DNA of 64,000 bases from Puia dinghuensis (GTDB lineage: Bacteria; Bacteroidota; Bacteroidia; Chitinophagales; Chitinophagaceae), in NCBI RefSeq assembly GCF_014642875.1, contig NZ_BMJC01000005.1, positions 124,001-188,000 of the forward strand, given 5' to 3'. The position numbers and the translations under genes are program-made. Below, piece after piece: positions 8,050-16,682 of the stretch. Position 1 is the stretch's first letter. Each line of letters opens with the position of its first letter. Under the pieces are notes generated by a model that did no database searches, was not told the origin of the DNA, and saw only the letters and a list, made by a program, of their open reading frames with translations.

Positions 8050-9261
8050 ATGAAGTACTATATCATTGCCGGCGAAGCCTCCGGCGACCTGCACGGCAGT
8101 AATCTCATAAAAGAATTGAAAAAACAGGACGCGCAGGCCGACATCCGCTGCTGGGGGGGCGATCTGATGCAGGCAGCCGGCGCCACCGTCGTCAAGCATT
8201 ACAAAGACCTCGCCTTTATGGGATTTGCCGAAGTACTCATGAACCTCCGTACCATCTTTCGCAATCTCGACTTCTGCAAACAGGATATCCTCGACTATCA
8301 GCCCGACGCCCTCATCCTCATCGACTATCCCGGCTTCAATATGCGCATCGCCAAATGGGCCCACCAGCAGCGCTTCCGCACCACCACCGCCCCCACCCCC
8401 GCCACCACGCAGGGCTCTCCCGCCGGGGGCCCCGCCTTCCGCATCATCTACTACATCTCCCCCCAGGTCTGGGCCTGGAAGGAGAACCGCGTAAAGCAGA
8501 TCCGCGAATGCGTCGACAAAATGCTCGTCATCCTGCCGTTCGAAAAAGAATTTTACCGAAAATGGAACTATGATGTCGAATACGTCGGCCACCCTCTCGT
8601 GGAAGTCATCGATGGCTACCAGGCCCCGGCCGGCGCCATCCCCGCTTTTTCAAAACCCGTCATCGCCCTGCTGCCCGGAAGCCGCAAGCAGGAGATCCTC
8701 AAAAAGTTGCCGGTTATGCTAAAGGTGAGCGAAAGCTTCTGTGAATATCAATTCGTCGTCGCCCAGGCGCCCGGCCAGGACCAAAACTTCTATAACGAAC
8801 TCCTGGCTCCCTACCCCAACGTGGCTACAGTCACCAACCAAACCTACGCCCTGTTACAGACCGCCCAAGCGGCCTGCGTCACGTCCGGCACCGCAACCCT
8901 CGAAACCGCCCTCTTCGGCGTCCCCGAAGTCGTCTGTTATAAAGGCAGCAACATTTCCTACCAGATCGCCCGCCGCCTCATCAAGGTAAAGTATATCTCC
9001 CTCGTCAATCTTATTATGGACAAGCTGGTGGTTCGCGAACTCATCCAGGACGACCTCACCCCAGCCAACCTCCGGCGCGAACTCAACACTCTCCTGCAGG
9101 ACAACAGCCGTCGCCAGCAGCTCGCCAGCGACTACCGCGACCTCAGGCACCTGCTCAGCCAGGGCGGCCACGCCTCCGCCAACGCCGCCCGCAGCATCCT
9201 CCACTATCTCCGCGAGCTATCCACCGCGAACCATCCACCCCGGCCCACTAGCCTCCCTTAA
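8050..9261 (+). CDS. lpxB: Lipid-A-disaccharide synthase
   Basis: LpxB is the peripheral membrane GT19 glycosyltransferase that joins UDP-diacylglucosamine and lipid X to make the lipid A disaccharide. The product starts with MKYYIIAGEASGDLHGS, the family signature, and continues with MGFAEVL and YYISPQVWAWKENRVKQI. LLPGSRKQEI and SGTATLETALFGVPEVVCYKG of the UDP-sugar domain follow. ATG 8050 is chosen over an in-frame TTG at 8041, because the TTG sits inside the -7 box. An insertion of about 20 residues rich in Thr, Ala, Pro and Gly (near residues 107-127, DNA about 8368-8430) splits the conserved IAKWA...YYISPQVWAW segment. The C-terminal tail is Pro-rich. Otherwise the enzyme looks intact. 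Confidence 0.96.
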   Translation: MKYYIIAGEASGDLHGSNLIKELKKQDAQADIRCWGGDLMQAAGATVVKHYKDLAFMGFAEVLMNLRTIFRNLDFCKQDILDYQPDALILIDYPGFNMRIAKWAHQQRFRTTTAPTPATTQGSPAGGPAFRIIYYISPQVWAWKENRVKQIRECVDKMLVILPFEKEFYRKWNYDVEYVGHPLVEVIDGYQAPAGAIPAFSKPVIALLPGSRKQEILKKLPVMLKVSESFCEYQFVVAQAPGQDQNFYNELLAPYPNVATVTNQTYALLQTAQAACVTSGTATLETALFGVPEVVCYKGSNISYQIARRLIKVKYISLVNLIMDKLVVRELIQDDLTPANLRRELNTLLQDNSRRQQLASDYRDLRHLLSQGGHASANAARSILHYLRELSTANHPPRPTSLP

Positions 9262-9343
9262 CATCCACCCCTAGCCCAATCACCTCATAACCTTCCCCGC
9301 TAAGGCGCGTTGGCCCCCGTTCTTCCCGCCCCGCTAGCCTCCC

Positions 9344-9517
9344 TCAATGTCGTTTGAAAACAAAAATCTTCAGGATCAAAAGAATAAGCCCCACCAGGAA
9401 CATAAAAATGGATATCCGGTTAATCCCATGCATATACCGCATCCACTGGGTATTCGGCGCTTTCGGGTCCCTTTTCTTAATGTAGAAGTATTCCGCTATC
9501 TGTCTCCAGACTCCCAT
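9344..9517 (-). CDS. Small single-pass membrane protein
   Basis: A 57-residue protein. The start at ATG 9517 gives MGVWRQIAEYFYIKK, then a charged segment with KDPKAPNTQWMRYMHGINRI, and one C-terminal membrane helix (about residues 37-55) before the basic end FKRH. I recall similar short proteins in Chitinophagaceae genomes, grouped as a DUF of unknown role (possibly DUF6728). It reads toward lpxB and ends 82 bases from it. The conserved aromatic N-terminus and positive-inside helix argue for a real gene rather than a chance frame. The function is unknown. Confidence 0.7.
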   Translation of the reverse strand: MGVWRQIAEYFYIKKRDPKAPNTQWMRYMHGINRISIFMFLVGLILLILKIFVFKRH

Positions 9518-9545
9518 ACATGCAAGTAACACCAATTTTTTTGAA

Positions 9546-9574
9546 TTGTTTTGACCAAAAATCCTCTATATTTG
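9546..9574 (+). promoter_or_regulatory. Promoter of tRNA-Ala
   Basis: TTG (9546-9548) and TATATTTG (9567-9574) are separated by 18 bases, giving a full Bacteroidota -33/-7 promoter. The predicted start near 9580 lies about 30 bases before the mature tRNA. Confidence 0.65.
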
Positions 9575-9612
9575 CACTCCCATTTCCGATCTCACGATCG
9601 GCCCACACACTC

Positions 9613-9686
<74 letters not shown>

Positions 9687-9697
9687 CCCGCAATTGC

Positions 9698-9733
9698 AAT
9701 GCCTTGTACAACTCCGTACAAGGCATTTTTTTT
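9698..9733 (+). terminator. Rho-independent terminator after tRNA-Ala
   Basis: AATGCCTTGTAC (9698-9709) and GTACAAGGCATT (9716-9727) form a perfect 12-bp stem with a 6-base loop, followed by a run of T to 9733. The T-run overlaps the stop codon of the convergent vWA gene, and an A-run on the other side is short, so it mainly serves the tRNA. Confidence 0.9.
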
Positions 9734-11126
9734 AAAGCGTCCCGGGTGTTACATCAACAAAATTCCCATCGGTCAGCCTGTAGATCAACCCATGGATTTT
9801 GATAGTCTCCCCCTCCTTTAGCTCCGAAAGCCTGTAAATATCTTCTTCGATCAAATGAAGGGACCCCTTCGTATCCCTTGCTAATTTCAGATAGTCTTTA
9901 TTGATCCTGTCAAAGACGCCACATAAAATAACTTTCACCGGTCGGTGATAACTCGAAAGAAGGGATATATCCTTTATCGGCGCCCAATTATCGGCGATCA
10001 TAACGATCGAATCACAGCCCTTACAAACCTTTTCGCTTTCCAGCAAGGCCTCGATATTGTTCTCGGGCGCATCACCACCACTCCCGTTCTCCATTGCCCT
10101 GATGATCGTTTTTTCAACCCGGTCATATTCGTTCGTATACACCGGGTAAATACCTCCCGTCCTCCCGATAACCTTCTTATCGTCGTCCTTATTATCGCCA
10201 TCATTGAAAAAAACAAAATACCTGTTTTCCTTATCCGTAAGGGTAAGTTGCACCCATTTCAACAGTTGAGCCGAATACGGATACATACTACCGGTGACAT
10301 CCGCTACTATAAGGGAATGACTCCATTTGTGTCTTTTGAGCACCTGCGTGACGGTAGAATCTGGCAGATCATAGATGGAATAATCACCAAGATCACATCC
10401 ACCATCGCGCTTGTCCTCGATGCAAAAAACAGTGTCCATCAACTTTTTGTATTCTTTTGCCGTTTCTTTTTCCAGATACCCACGGGAAACCGCATCCTCT
10501 ACAGAGATCCTTGTGATCTCCCTTGTGTAGTTGGCCGGCAGATCCGGCAACGTGGCCCCGGCCGTATCTCCCATTATCATACTTTCCGAAAACCAGACAG
10601 TACTGCTCGAGTCGCGCGCGGGCCTCTCCAGCGAGGTATCCATCAACAACGATTTTAAGACGCGCGCCTCTTTTTCCCCGGAAGTCTTTGTCGGCAAAGG
10701 CCGGAAGTAAATAAAAAACCCATGTTGCAAACCGGCGGCTACCGCTTTGGTTGTCGCTAACGTTTGCCTGATCTTTCTGAATTCAATGTTCTTGTCGGAA
10801 AAGATCGCCGGCAGCATCTTTTGCAACGTCTCAAGCCTTCTTTTGGTCAGCAGCGAAAAATCCGCCTTGGCAGGATAGTCCGAATAAACCAGGTCTACCC
10901 GCACCACAGTCGCATTTTTCAAACTCTTCACCGCCGCTTCCTGCTTATAGGAAAAAGCCGATCTGCCGTAATTCATCGGAAGATACAGCACCTTGCCGCC
11001 TGCCGACGTCATTTCATAATAGGGAGTAAAGATCTCCCGCTGCCGGACTATGGACGATAGGCCGCTTTGACAAAAAGCGCTGCCCGGGATACAACTTATC
11101 AGGATAACAAAAACAAGAATTTTCAT
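9732..11126 (-). CDS. Secreted protein with von Willebrand factor A-like domain
   Basis: A 464-residue protein with an N-terminal signal peptide (hydrophobic to about residue 19, ending AFCQ). The first half (about residues 20-240) is not recognised. The second half has a vWA-like fold, with the MIDAS-type motif DVTGSM, a later GGDAPENNIEALL, and a terminal VILCGV...LARDTKGSLHLIEED strand pattern typical of vWA proteins that read out a metal-dependent contact. C-terminally there is a short beta-like tail. Its stop codon lies in the T-run of the tRNA terminator. Composition is less C-skewed than the flanks. Role unknown; a surface or periplasmic binding function is a guess from the domain. Confidence 0.75.
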   Translation of the reverse strand: MKILVFVILISCIPGSAFCQSGLSSIVRQREIFTPYYEMTSAGGKVLYLPMNYGRSAFSYKQEAAVKSLKNATVVRVDLVYSDYPAKADFSLLTKRRLETLQKMLPAIFSDKNIEFRKIRQTLATTKAVAAGLQHGFFIYFRPLPTKTSGEKEARVLKSLLMDTSLERPARDSSSTVWFSESMIMGDTAGATLPDLPANYTREITRISVEDAVSRGYLEKETAKEYKKLMDTVFCIEDKRDGGCDLGDYSIYDLPDSTVTQVLKRHKWSHSLIVADVTGSMYPYSAQLLKWVQLTLTDKENRYFVFFNDGDNKDDDKKVIGRTGGIYPVYTNEYDRVEKTIIRAMENGSGGDAPENNIEALLESEKVCKGCDSIVMIADNWAPIKDISLLSSYHRPVKVILCGVFDRINKDYLKLARDTKGSLHLIEEDIYRLSELKEGETIKIHGLIYRLTDGNFVDVTPGTL

Positions 11127-11227
11127 CGGTTACAGGGTTTAGAAAGGAATATGACAATAAGATGCAAGATCGCGGACATTTGCATAATTCTTTCCTTCAA
11201 TCCGCCTATTTCAACCCCAACCCCGGA

Positions 11228-11635
11228 TTACAACCTCACACTCAACAACTCTCGCCCCAAATCATGCAACCCCTTCTCAATCTTCTGTTTCTGCTTATCA
11301 GAAGCTAAGGTATGCCCAGTCTTATACTGCCGCAATAAAGAAGGATTCATCCCAATCTTTCTCGCCAATCCCGTCGCATCCAGCATCCCAAAATGATTGA
11401 ATATACTGGCAATATCATACTTAAAGGAAAACTCCAGGTTACCCCCATTCAAAGCCGGATCAGGCTTTTGCCCCTCTTTCTTATAATGATCCAAAACATC
11501 AGCAATAGCACTTTCCAGATCTTTCTTGGCAGCGTCAACTGTCTCACCATATGCCGTCACAGGAAAGTCTTCACCATAAATACCAAATCCGGTGGAGGAA
11601 GCTTCAATAACAAGGTTCACTTTCTTCTTTTTCAT
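11228..11635 (-). CDS. hicB: HicB-family antitoxin with C-terminal HTH
   Basis: The 135-residue antitoxin of a HicAB type II toxin-antitoxin pair. The N-terminal half has the HicB partial RNase-H-like fold (VIEASSTGFGIYGEDFP, then AYGETVDAAKKDLESAI). The C-terminal half carries an XRE-like helix-turn-helix (LDATGLARKIGMNPSLLRQYKTG) that would bind the promoter. It follows the toxin gene by 25 bases on the same strand. The HTH-bearing form is usual in Bacteroidota. HicB neutralises HicA and represses the operon; the inverted repeat at 11875-11890 is the likely operator. Confidence 0.9.
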   Translation of the reverse strand: MKKKKVNLVIEASSTGFGIYGEDFPVTAYGETVDAAKKDLESAIADVLDHYKKEGQKPDPALNGGNLEFSFKYDIASIFNHFGMLDATGLARKIGMNPSLLRQYKTGHTLASDKQKQKIEKGLHDLGRELLSVRL

Positions 11636-11660
11636 TTTATTATAATTTAAAGAGCAGCTA

Positions 11661-11843
11661 TTATTTCAATCCAGCCTGTTTCAAAATCTTATTAGCTGTA
11701 CCATAGGGAACCTCTTTTGTTCCATGTTTGCCCAAAGGAATGACACCAGGTTTTGTCGGATGAACATAGATCAAATGGCCGCTCTTTCGCTTAACATACC
11801 ACCCATCCCTTTCCAGGAGACGCTGCAATTCCGAAAATTTCAT
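11661..11843 (-). CDS. hicA: HicA-family mRNA interferase toxin
   Basis: A 60-residue toxin of the double-stranded-RNA-binding fold, which cleaves mRNA and tmRNA when not bound by HicB. The motif around the catalytic histidine is RKSGHLIYVHP at about residues 19-29, and the C-terminal GTANKILKQAGL helix is typical. Start and length match the family exactly. The gene comes first in the operon, as is usual for hicAB, with a -7 box (TATATTTG, complement of 11870-11877) about 27 bases before the ATG. The region is AT-richer than the rest of the window, as expected for a mobile toxin-antitoxin module. Confidence 0.92.
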   Translation of the reverse strand: MKFSELQRLLERDGWYVKRKSGHLIYVHPTKPGVIPLGKHGTKEVPYGTANKILKQAGLK

Positions 11844-11869
11844 AAGGAAGCTGGTTTAAATCGCTTCCC

Positions 11870-11890
11870 CAAATATAACATAAACGTTAT
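11870..11890 (-). promoter_or_regulatory. hicAB promoter and likely HicB operator
   Basis: Read on the minus strand, TATATTTG (complement of 11870-11877) is a perfect -7 box. It overlaps the inverted repeat ATAAC-N6-GTTAT (11875-11890), so a protein bound there would block RNA polymerase. The HTH of HicB is the obvious candidate. Confidence 0.5.
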
Positions 11891-11990
11891 TATTTAAGCC
11901 ATTTTTTATAACATTTTTGCAATATTTCAGACCAGTCTCCTTGGACGCTTGCAGGATGCAGCTCATCTTCCCCCACCCCCCGCACACAAA

Positions 11991-12016
11991 CAGGGGTACC
12001 CCCCGGAGTACCCCTG
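11991..12016 (-). terminator. Hairpin terminator after the metzincin gene
   Basis: CAGGGGTAC (11991-11999) and GTACCCCTG (12008-12016) form a perfect 9-bp stem with an 8-base loop, 22 bases past the stop of the gene at 12038-14284. On that strand it is followed by TTTGTGTG, a weak T tract. This 194-base spacer otherwise holds only the hicAB promoter. Confidence 0.6.
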
Positions 12017-12037
12017 CCTGATCATAAAAATAAAAGC

Positions 12038-14284
12038 TTAGATGTCCGAAGCCAGAATACCGGCTGCCTGGCGGTTAATATTATCTTTTACATGCTGTTT
12101 CAAGCTCAAGTTGTTGAAATGTGTCGAAATATCCCTTGCCGCCATTTCCGCAGCCTGAACATCTCCCGATCGCTGGTATGACTTCGCCAATATATGCATC
12201 GCCTTGTGGTGGTTGATATTGTCCAAACCACCTCCTACCTTGGATTTACCAATGACGGCCTTAAGCAATGCCTGTCCCCATTCAAAATCGGGCTGGCGCA
12301 CCCTGATCTTCTTATCGGCCGTCATCGTCTTGAATGTGCGTAGCGCGTTGACGCCTTTTATATACTGCACGAATACGGCAAGAGGATGATCCTTAAACTT
12401 GTCGCTAAGTAATAGATCCAACGATTCGTTGGCCTTTTGCAGATACGGGGCATCCGATCCCATAAATGCCAAAAGATAGCCGACATCATTGTTTAGCATC
12501 AGGCTGGCTATTTCATTGTCATCGGCATTCGTCGGGTTGGCTACACGAACAGCCAATGTATCGGAAACGATACGTGATCCATCGCGATGATAGTAAACAG
12601 CCCGCAATTGGTATGTACCTGTCTGATCAAAGATGAATCCATCCTTACCAAAACCAATATACGAACTTTGATAGATCGCGGGATTGGAAGCATTCAAAAC
12701 GGTATAAGTAGGTTCTGCATCCATTTCTGCTACCGGCTCATACACCACCACCTCGCCGCCGGGTTTCCTTATACCAATGGTAACAAATCCAAAGTCTGCT
12801 TGCAGGTTGCTGATCACCTGTTGATCCAGCATGCTGGTCGTTTTAAGTTGTGTTTCGAGGTAAACTGGTTCACCTAGGAGAAATGCCCGTTTCGATTCCA
12901 GCTTTAACATCAGGTTCGAATTGTTCTCGATGTTGTCTTCAAATAAAGCGCCGACATCGAATGACGAGCCTGCCGGCGTGAATGGGTTTCTCTTTCTGAT
13001 CAGATATGGCCTGAAACCATGACGCAGATGTGTCAATTCAACCGGATCGAACTGGAAGGAAAACGTATTCCAGAAAGCAGAAGCCCCGCCCGGATAGAAC
13101 CGCGGATAATTCATCCATGAAAGGGAATCGGCCATATTAGGCTTTGGCGGCGTGGCATAGCTCTTTTGCCAGGTGTGCTGCAGGTTAAAGCAATGTCCCA
13201 GTTCGTGGATGCAGGTATACAACTGTTGCCGTTGCATTTCGGGAGTCGCACCCATCATATTTTTGTAAAATATTGCACAGCCGTGTCTTTGCAACCCCGT
13301 CTGGTCGAACATTATTCCCCGCAAAGATGGACCATGGCTATGTTCACAGGCATGCAGCAGCCATATGGCCCATTCAGGTTTTTCTTCATAAACACTGAAA
13401 TGATTCACCATCGCATTATGCAACTCGGCATTCGTCCACCTGGCTTCGGGGCCTGTCGGGTCCAGATGGATGACATTGGATATTCCCGATGTAACCATAT
13501 CGATCCCTGCTTCCTGCCAGACTGAATTGATGGAAAGTACCCGGTCGGGCCCTCCCGAAGGCAGTGATGCCGTATTGTAGGAGATCGTTGGGATCACACC
13601 TTCAATACAATCCTGTTCCAACTGTGCCGTGCGGAATGCCCTGCCGGTGTTGTGGCATACATACATGGCGCCCGGAGTATTGGTGCTTTTATGATACCAC
13701 TGAAGCATAGCTGGAGAAAGCGCCTGGAAAACGGATGTTTGCTTGATGGCAATGCTGAGTTTGGTAAACGACGTAGGCCAGCTTGTTTTTGCAGTGGTAT
13801 TGATCGTGATCATCCCATCCACCACTTTGGCGGTAATGCTATCGGCAAGGAACGAACCAAAATAGGATTTGGTTTGTCCGGAGATCAAAAAATAATCACC
13901 GCTTACCTTAAGCAATGGATTGAATCCATCGATATCGACTCTCAATACTATTTCAAAAGGCCCGAACTGACCTGTATAACGGCCAAACACTTTGTTTTTC
14001 TCGATAAGTAGGGGAATTTGTCTTTCAACGATCATCTCCGCGGTTTCCAGCCCTTCTTCCATTTCGATCTCCGGTTCAGTTAATGTCGGTGTCAGTGTTT
14101 CCTCTTGTTCACGAAAAACGGGTCGTTTTCGTCTTTCCGCTGATTCTTTTTCTTCCCTTGTGGGAGTCCTTACTTTTTGAGGTGTGGAAAAAGTCCCCGT
14201 AATGGCGGCAGCTACTGATGATTGAGTAGGAGAGTTGGGCTCCGCCAATGCGTTGGTGTGCCCATTGGTTTGAAGATAACTCAT
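12038..14284 (-). CDS. Metzincin-type zinc metallopeptidase without signal peptide
   Basis: A 748-residue protein with a metzincin active site. The zinc motif HELGHCFNLQH (H360, H364, H370 with E361) has the HExxHxxxxxH spacing, and the Met-turn SWMNYP lies about 20 residues on (M391). The usual glycine of the zinc motif is replaced by Asn. Residues 1-90 are polar, rich in Thr, Pro and Glu and probably disordered; residues 95-190 look like a beta domain. Residues 440-600 look like beta-sandwich domains, and the C-terminal 130 residues are helical, perhaps repeat-like. No signal peptide, lipobox or type IX tail is seen, odd for a secreted-type protease. It stands alone between hicAB and an erythromycin-esterase-like gene. 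The substrate is unknown. Confidence 0.8.
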   Translation of the reverse strand: MSYLQTNGHTNALAEPNSPTQSSVAAAITGTFSTPQKVRTPTREEKESAERRKRPVFREQEETLTPTLTEPEIEMEEGLETAEMIVERQIPLLIEKNKVFGRYTGQFGPFEIVLRVDIDGFNPLLKVSGDYFLISGQTKSYFGSFLADSITAKVVDGMITINTTAKTSWPTSFTKLSIAIKQTSVFQALSPAMLQWYHKSTNTPGAMYVCHNTGRAFRTAQLEQDCIEGVIPTISYNTASLPSGGPDRVLSINSVWQEAGIDMVTSGISNVIHLDPTGPEARWTNAELHNAMVNHFSVYEEKPEWAIWLLHACEHSHGPSLRGIMFDQTGLQRHGCAIFYKNMMGATPEMQRQQLYTCIHELGHCFNLQHTWQKSYATPPKPNMADSLSWMNYPRFYPGGASAFWNTFSFQFDPVELTHLRHGFRPYLIRKRNPFTPAGSSFDVGALFEDNIENNSNLMLKLESKRAFLLGEPVYLETQLKTTSMLDQQVISNLQADFGFVTIGIRKPGGEVVVYEPVAEMDAEPTYTVLNASNPAIYQSSYIGFGKDGFIFDQTGTYQLRAVYYHRDGSRIVSDTLAVRVANPTNADDNEIASLMLNNDVGYLLAFMGSDAPYLQKANESLDLLLSDKFKDHPLAVFVQYIKGVNALRTFKTMTADKKIRVRQPDFEWGQALLKAVIGKSKVGGGLDNINHHKAMHILAKSYQRSGDVQAAEMAARDISTHFNNLSLKQHVKDNINRQAAGILASDI

Positions 14285-14551
14285 AGGTAACTTATTTGGA
14301 AATGAACAAACTCTACACCACTTCGCAGGTGAGATTTACGCTTCATTTCAGGAGAATGAAGAACCATCAGAAATCACCTTTAGTAGGATGCGGGATGCCT
14401 TGCCTGTAGGAGTAGGAGTAAAAGGAAGGAGTAACAATTATACCCCGCAAAATTAATATCAAAATGAGGCCAGATGCAAAAATACTTTTGCACTGTCAAT
14501 GCCGGAAATGCGCTCGCCAACCGCCTATTTCCCCGCCCGCTCTCCCATCGC

Positions 14552-15910
14552 TCACTTCCCCGTTCGCTCCACCGGCGACACCTTCGCGATAAAGAACAAC
14601 CCGTCAAAAACCTCCGGCCATATCCCCCTCGCCTCGCCATAATCAGCCAGCGTCGCCTGCTGCAACTGTCGCAACGGCCCCGTCGCCCGCCTGTAATCCA
14701 CAAAAGCATAGGTATAACCCGCGCCAGCCAATGTCCCTTCGATACTGCCGGCCGGTCTGGCCGCAACGTTGACTATTTGGTCGTTCACATAATTCATATA
14801 ACTTCCTTCCGATCCCGAAAAACCGATGCAATAGGCCCGGCTGCCAAAATAATGATGGATCGTCGCCCCCATCGGTACAAAAGCATCCTCACCCTTGGGT
14901 GGTGGCTGGCTGCCCGTCACAAGACTGCTCATACCCTTGGCTACATGGCCATTGTGCGCCCATACGATGATCTTTTTACCCGGATACGCCTTCTCCGCCA
15001 GCCAGATCAGGTTCTTTGCCATCTGCAGGTCGCGGACACTCACCTCGTTGCCGGTCACCATCTGCCAATACCGTGTCGTTTGCGATTCGATGCTGTTCAA
15101 CACCTGGTACCAGAACCCCATGCTGCTTGTCAGCGAGTCGGTAACCTTGCCGTCCTCGTTCAACAACCGCTGCAGCGCTGTCAATTTCGCAAAGAACCGC
15201 GATCGCTCCACGAGTGAAGGCCGGTAATCCCGTGAAGCAAAAGTCGCGATGCTCACCCGTCGAAACAGGTCCCACTCTTCATCGAGCGCCGCCGGCTGCT
15301 GTTTTCGCATGAATCGTTCAAAGTCATCGAACAATTGCGTCTTTGCCTTGACACCCGTATGCTGGCTCTCAAAACCCGTCAGCACCAGCGGCTGCGCGCC
15401 ATGCAGTCCCCCCTGCCTCCCATTCGCCCCCGGCTGCCCATGCAATCCCGGCTGCCCCCCATCCGCCCCCGACTGACCTCCATGCCACTCCGACTGGACA
15501 TAGTCGAACAACGGTTGCATCTGCACGCTCGTCGCATACATATAGAACAAGCTGCCGATCACCTCCTGTGACAACGCCCCTCCCTGCTCCACATTTTCCC
15601 AGATGCGTGCACAGTCATAGAACCCGCTCTCGAAGGCCAGGACATCAAAACCCATCTTCTCATGCAGGAATTTTATCAACCTGATCTTTGCCCCGAACGT
15701 CGACCCTTCACCATGCGTCTGCTCCCCAAGCAGCACGATCCGGGCCCCGCCGATAGCCGCGCGCAAGCCGTTCAGGTCGGAATAATCACTATCGTCCGGC
15801 GCAATCGATCGCACGCTCGAAGTACAATGCCGGAGGCTCGCCGCCAGATCCTGCGCCCGCGCCGCAACAGCAAAACACAAGACAAATAAGAACACGAACA
15901 TCTTTTGCAT
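14552..15910 (-). CDS. Erythromycin esterase-like protein, secreted
   Basis: A member of the erythromycin esterase / EreA-like family (PF05139). Signature blocks are IVLLGEQTHGEGSTF near the N-terminus, DVLAFESGFYD, and IIVWAHNGHVAKG in the C-terminal half. The product starts with a signal peptide (MQKMFVFLFVLCFAVAARAQ) if ATG 15910 is used; an ATG at 15922 is also in frame. Such enzymes hydrolyse macrolide lactones in resistant bacteria, but most Bacteroidota members are uncharacterised, so resistance should not be assumed. Between about 15400 and 15480 a Gly/Gln-rich heptad repeat (GGQPGLH-like) interrupts the domain. The gene is divergent from the GNAT gene at 16072. Confidence 0.87.
   Translation of the reverse strand: MQKMFVFLFVLCFAVAARAQDLAASLRHCTSSVRSIAPDDSDYSDLNGLRAAIGGARIVLLGEQTHGEGSTFGAKIRLIKFLHEKMGFDVLAFESGFYDCARIWENVEQGGALSQEVIGSLFYMYATSVQMQPLFDYVQSEWHGGQSGADGGQPGLHGQPGANGRQGGLHGAQPLVLTGFESQHTGVKAKTQLFDDFERFMRKQQPAALDEEWDLFRRVSIATFASRDYRPSLVERSRFFAKLTALQRLLNEDGKVTDSLTSSMGFWYQVLNSIESQTTRYWQMVTGNEVSVRDLQMAKNLIWLAEKAYPGKKIIVWAHNGHVAKGMSSLVTGSQPPPKGEDAFVPMGATIHHYFGSRAYCIGFSGSEGSYMNYVNDQIVNVAARPAGSIEGTLAGAGYTYAFVDYRRATGPLRQLQQATLADYGEARGIWPEVFDGLFFIAKVSPVERTGK
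15400..15480. repeat. 21-bp minisatellite inside the erythromycin-esterase-like gene
   Basis: Degenerate tandem units of about 21 bases, based on CGCCCCCGGCTGCCCATGCA-like sequence, encode four collagen-like heptads of Gly, Gln, Pro, Leu, His, Ala and Asn. The unit length is a multiple of three, so copy-number change keeps the frame. Confidence 0.7.
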
Positions 15911-16071
15911 AAAATCGTGCATTTAGACAACGAAACAACCAACTCCACCCGACTCTGCCAACAGCGCAGTTGCTAATAATTAGTTAATCTGGACTACTTA
16001 CTATTTCCAATCTGGCCGCCCATGATTGCCCATAGCCATCGTATTTTCGACACCGCATAACCACCAAACGC

Positions 16072-16470
16072 ATGAACATTCAATACAAATCCGGCCACAC
16101 CCCCTCCGCCGCGGAAGTGATAGCCGTCTACGACAGTTCCGGCATCAGGCGGCCGACAGACGACCCCGCCCGCATCGGCGAAATGTACCGCAACTCCAAT
16201 TGCATTCTCACCGCCTGGGATGGCGACCTGCTCGTCGGTGTCTCCCGCGCCATCACCGATTTTCATTTTTGCTGCTATCTCTCCGATCTCGCCATCAGGA
16301 AAGAATACCAGCATCACGGCATCGGCAAAAAACTGGTGCAGCTGACAAAGGAAGCCATCGGCCCGCGCTGTATGCTCCTTCTCCTTGCTGCGCCCACTGC
16401 CATGGAGTATTATCCAAAGATCGGGATGGAAAAACTCGACAACGCCTTCATGATAAAACGTGAGCAATAA
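16072..16470 (+). CDS. GNAT-family N-acetyltransferase
   Basis: A compact 132-residue GNAT enzyme that transfers an acetyl group from acetyl-CoA to an unknown amine. The acetyl-CoA binding motif is RKEYQHHGIGKKLV, preceded by the strand LSDLAI. The C-terminal part has MEYYPKIGMEKLDNAFM, close to small GNATs of the ElaA/YhbS kind. ATG 16072 is the first start, about 25 bases past a weak -7-like TATTTTCG. No operon partner is close; the next gene on this strand starts 212 bases later. The substrate cannot be inferred. Confidence 0.88.
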   Translation: MNIQYKSGHTPSAAEVIAVYDSSGIRRPTDDPARIGEMYRNSNCILTAWDGDLLVGVSRAITDFHFCCYLSDLAIRKEYQHHGIGKKLVQLTKEAIGPRCMLLLLAAPTAMEYYPKIGMEKLDNAFMIKREQ

Positions 16471-16682
16471 AGCCCGCGTCCGCCATAACCGCATCCGCAG
16501 CGGAGCCTTCATCCGCATCACCGCAACATCCGCCACGCCCGCCCATACCCTTCATTCGCGCAATTGCTGCCGCAGCCCCGCTGTCGCAATTCACCCCAAA
16601 TTCGTCTTATTCCCCACCCGACGCCAACAAAATTTCTCGTTAGCTTTATATCATCATTGCTAACAGTAAAAAATCATCCATC

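Noticed and set aside
14475-14492. Inverted repeat TGCAAAA-N4-TTTTGCA as terminator or operator
   Set aside because: The stem is short and AT-rich, has no T-run, and is not next to a recognisable promoter.
14501-14512. GCCGGAAATGCG shared with the palindrome of repeat copy 1
   Set aside because: Only 12 bases match and no other part of the repeat is present, so chance cannot be excluded.
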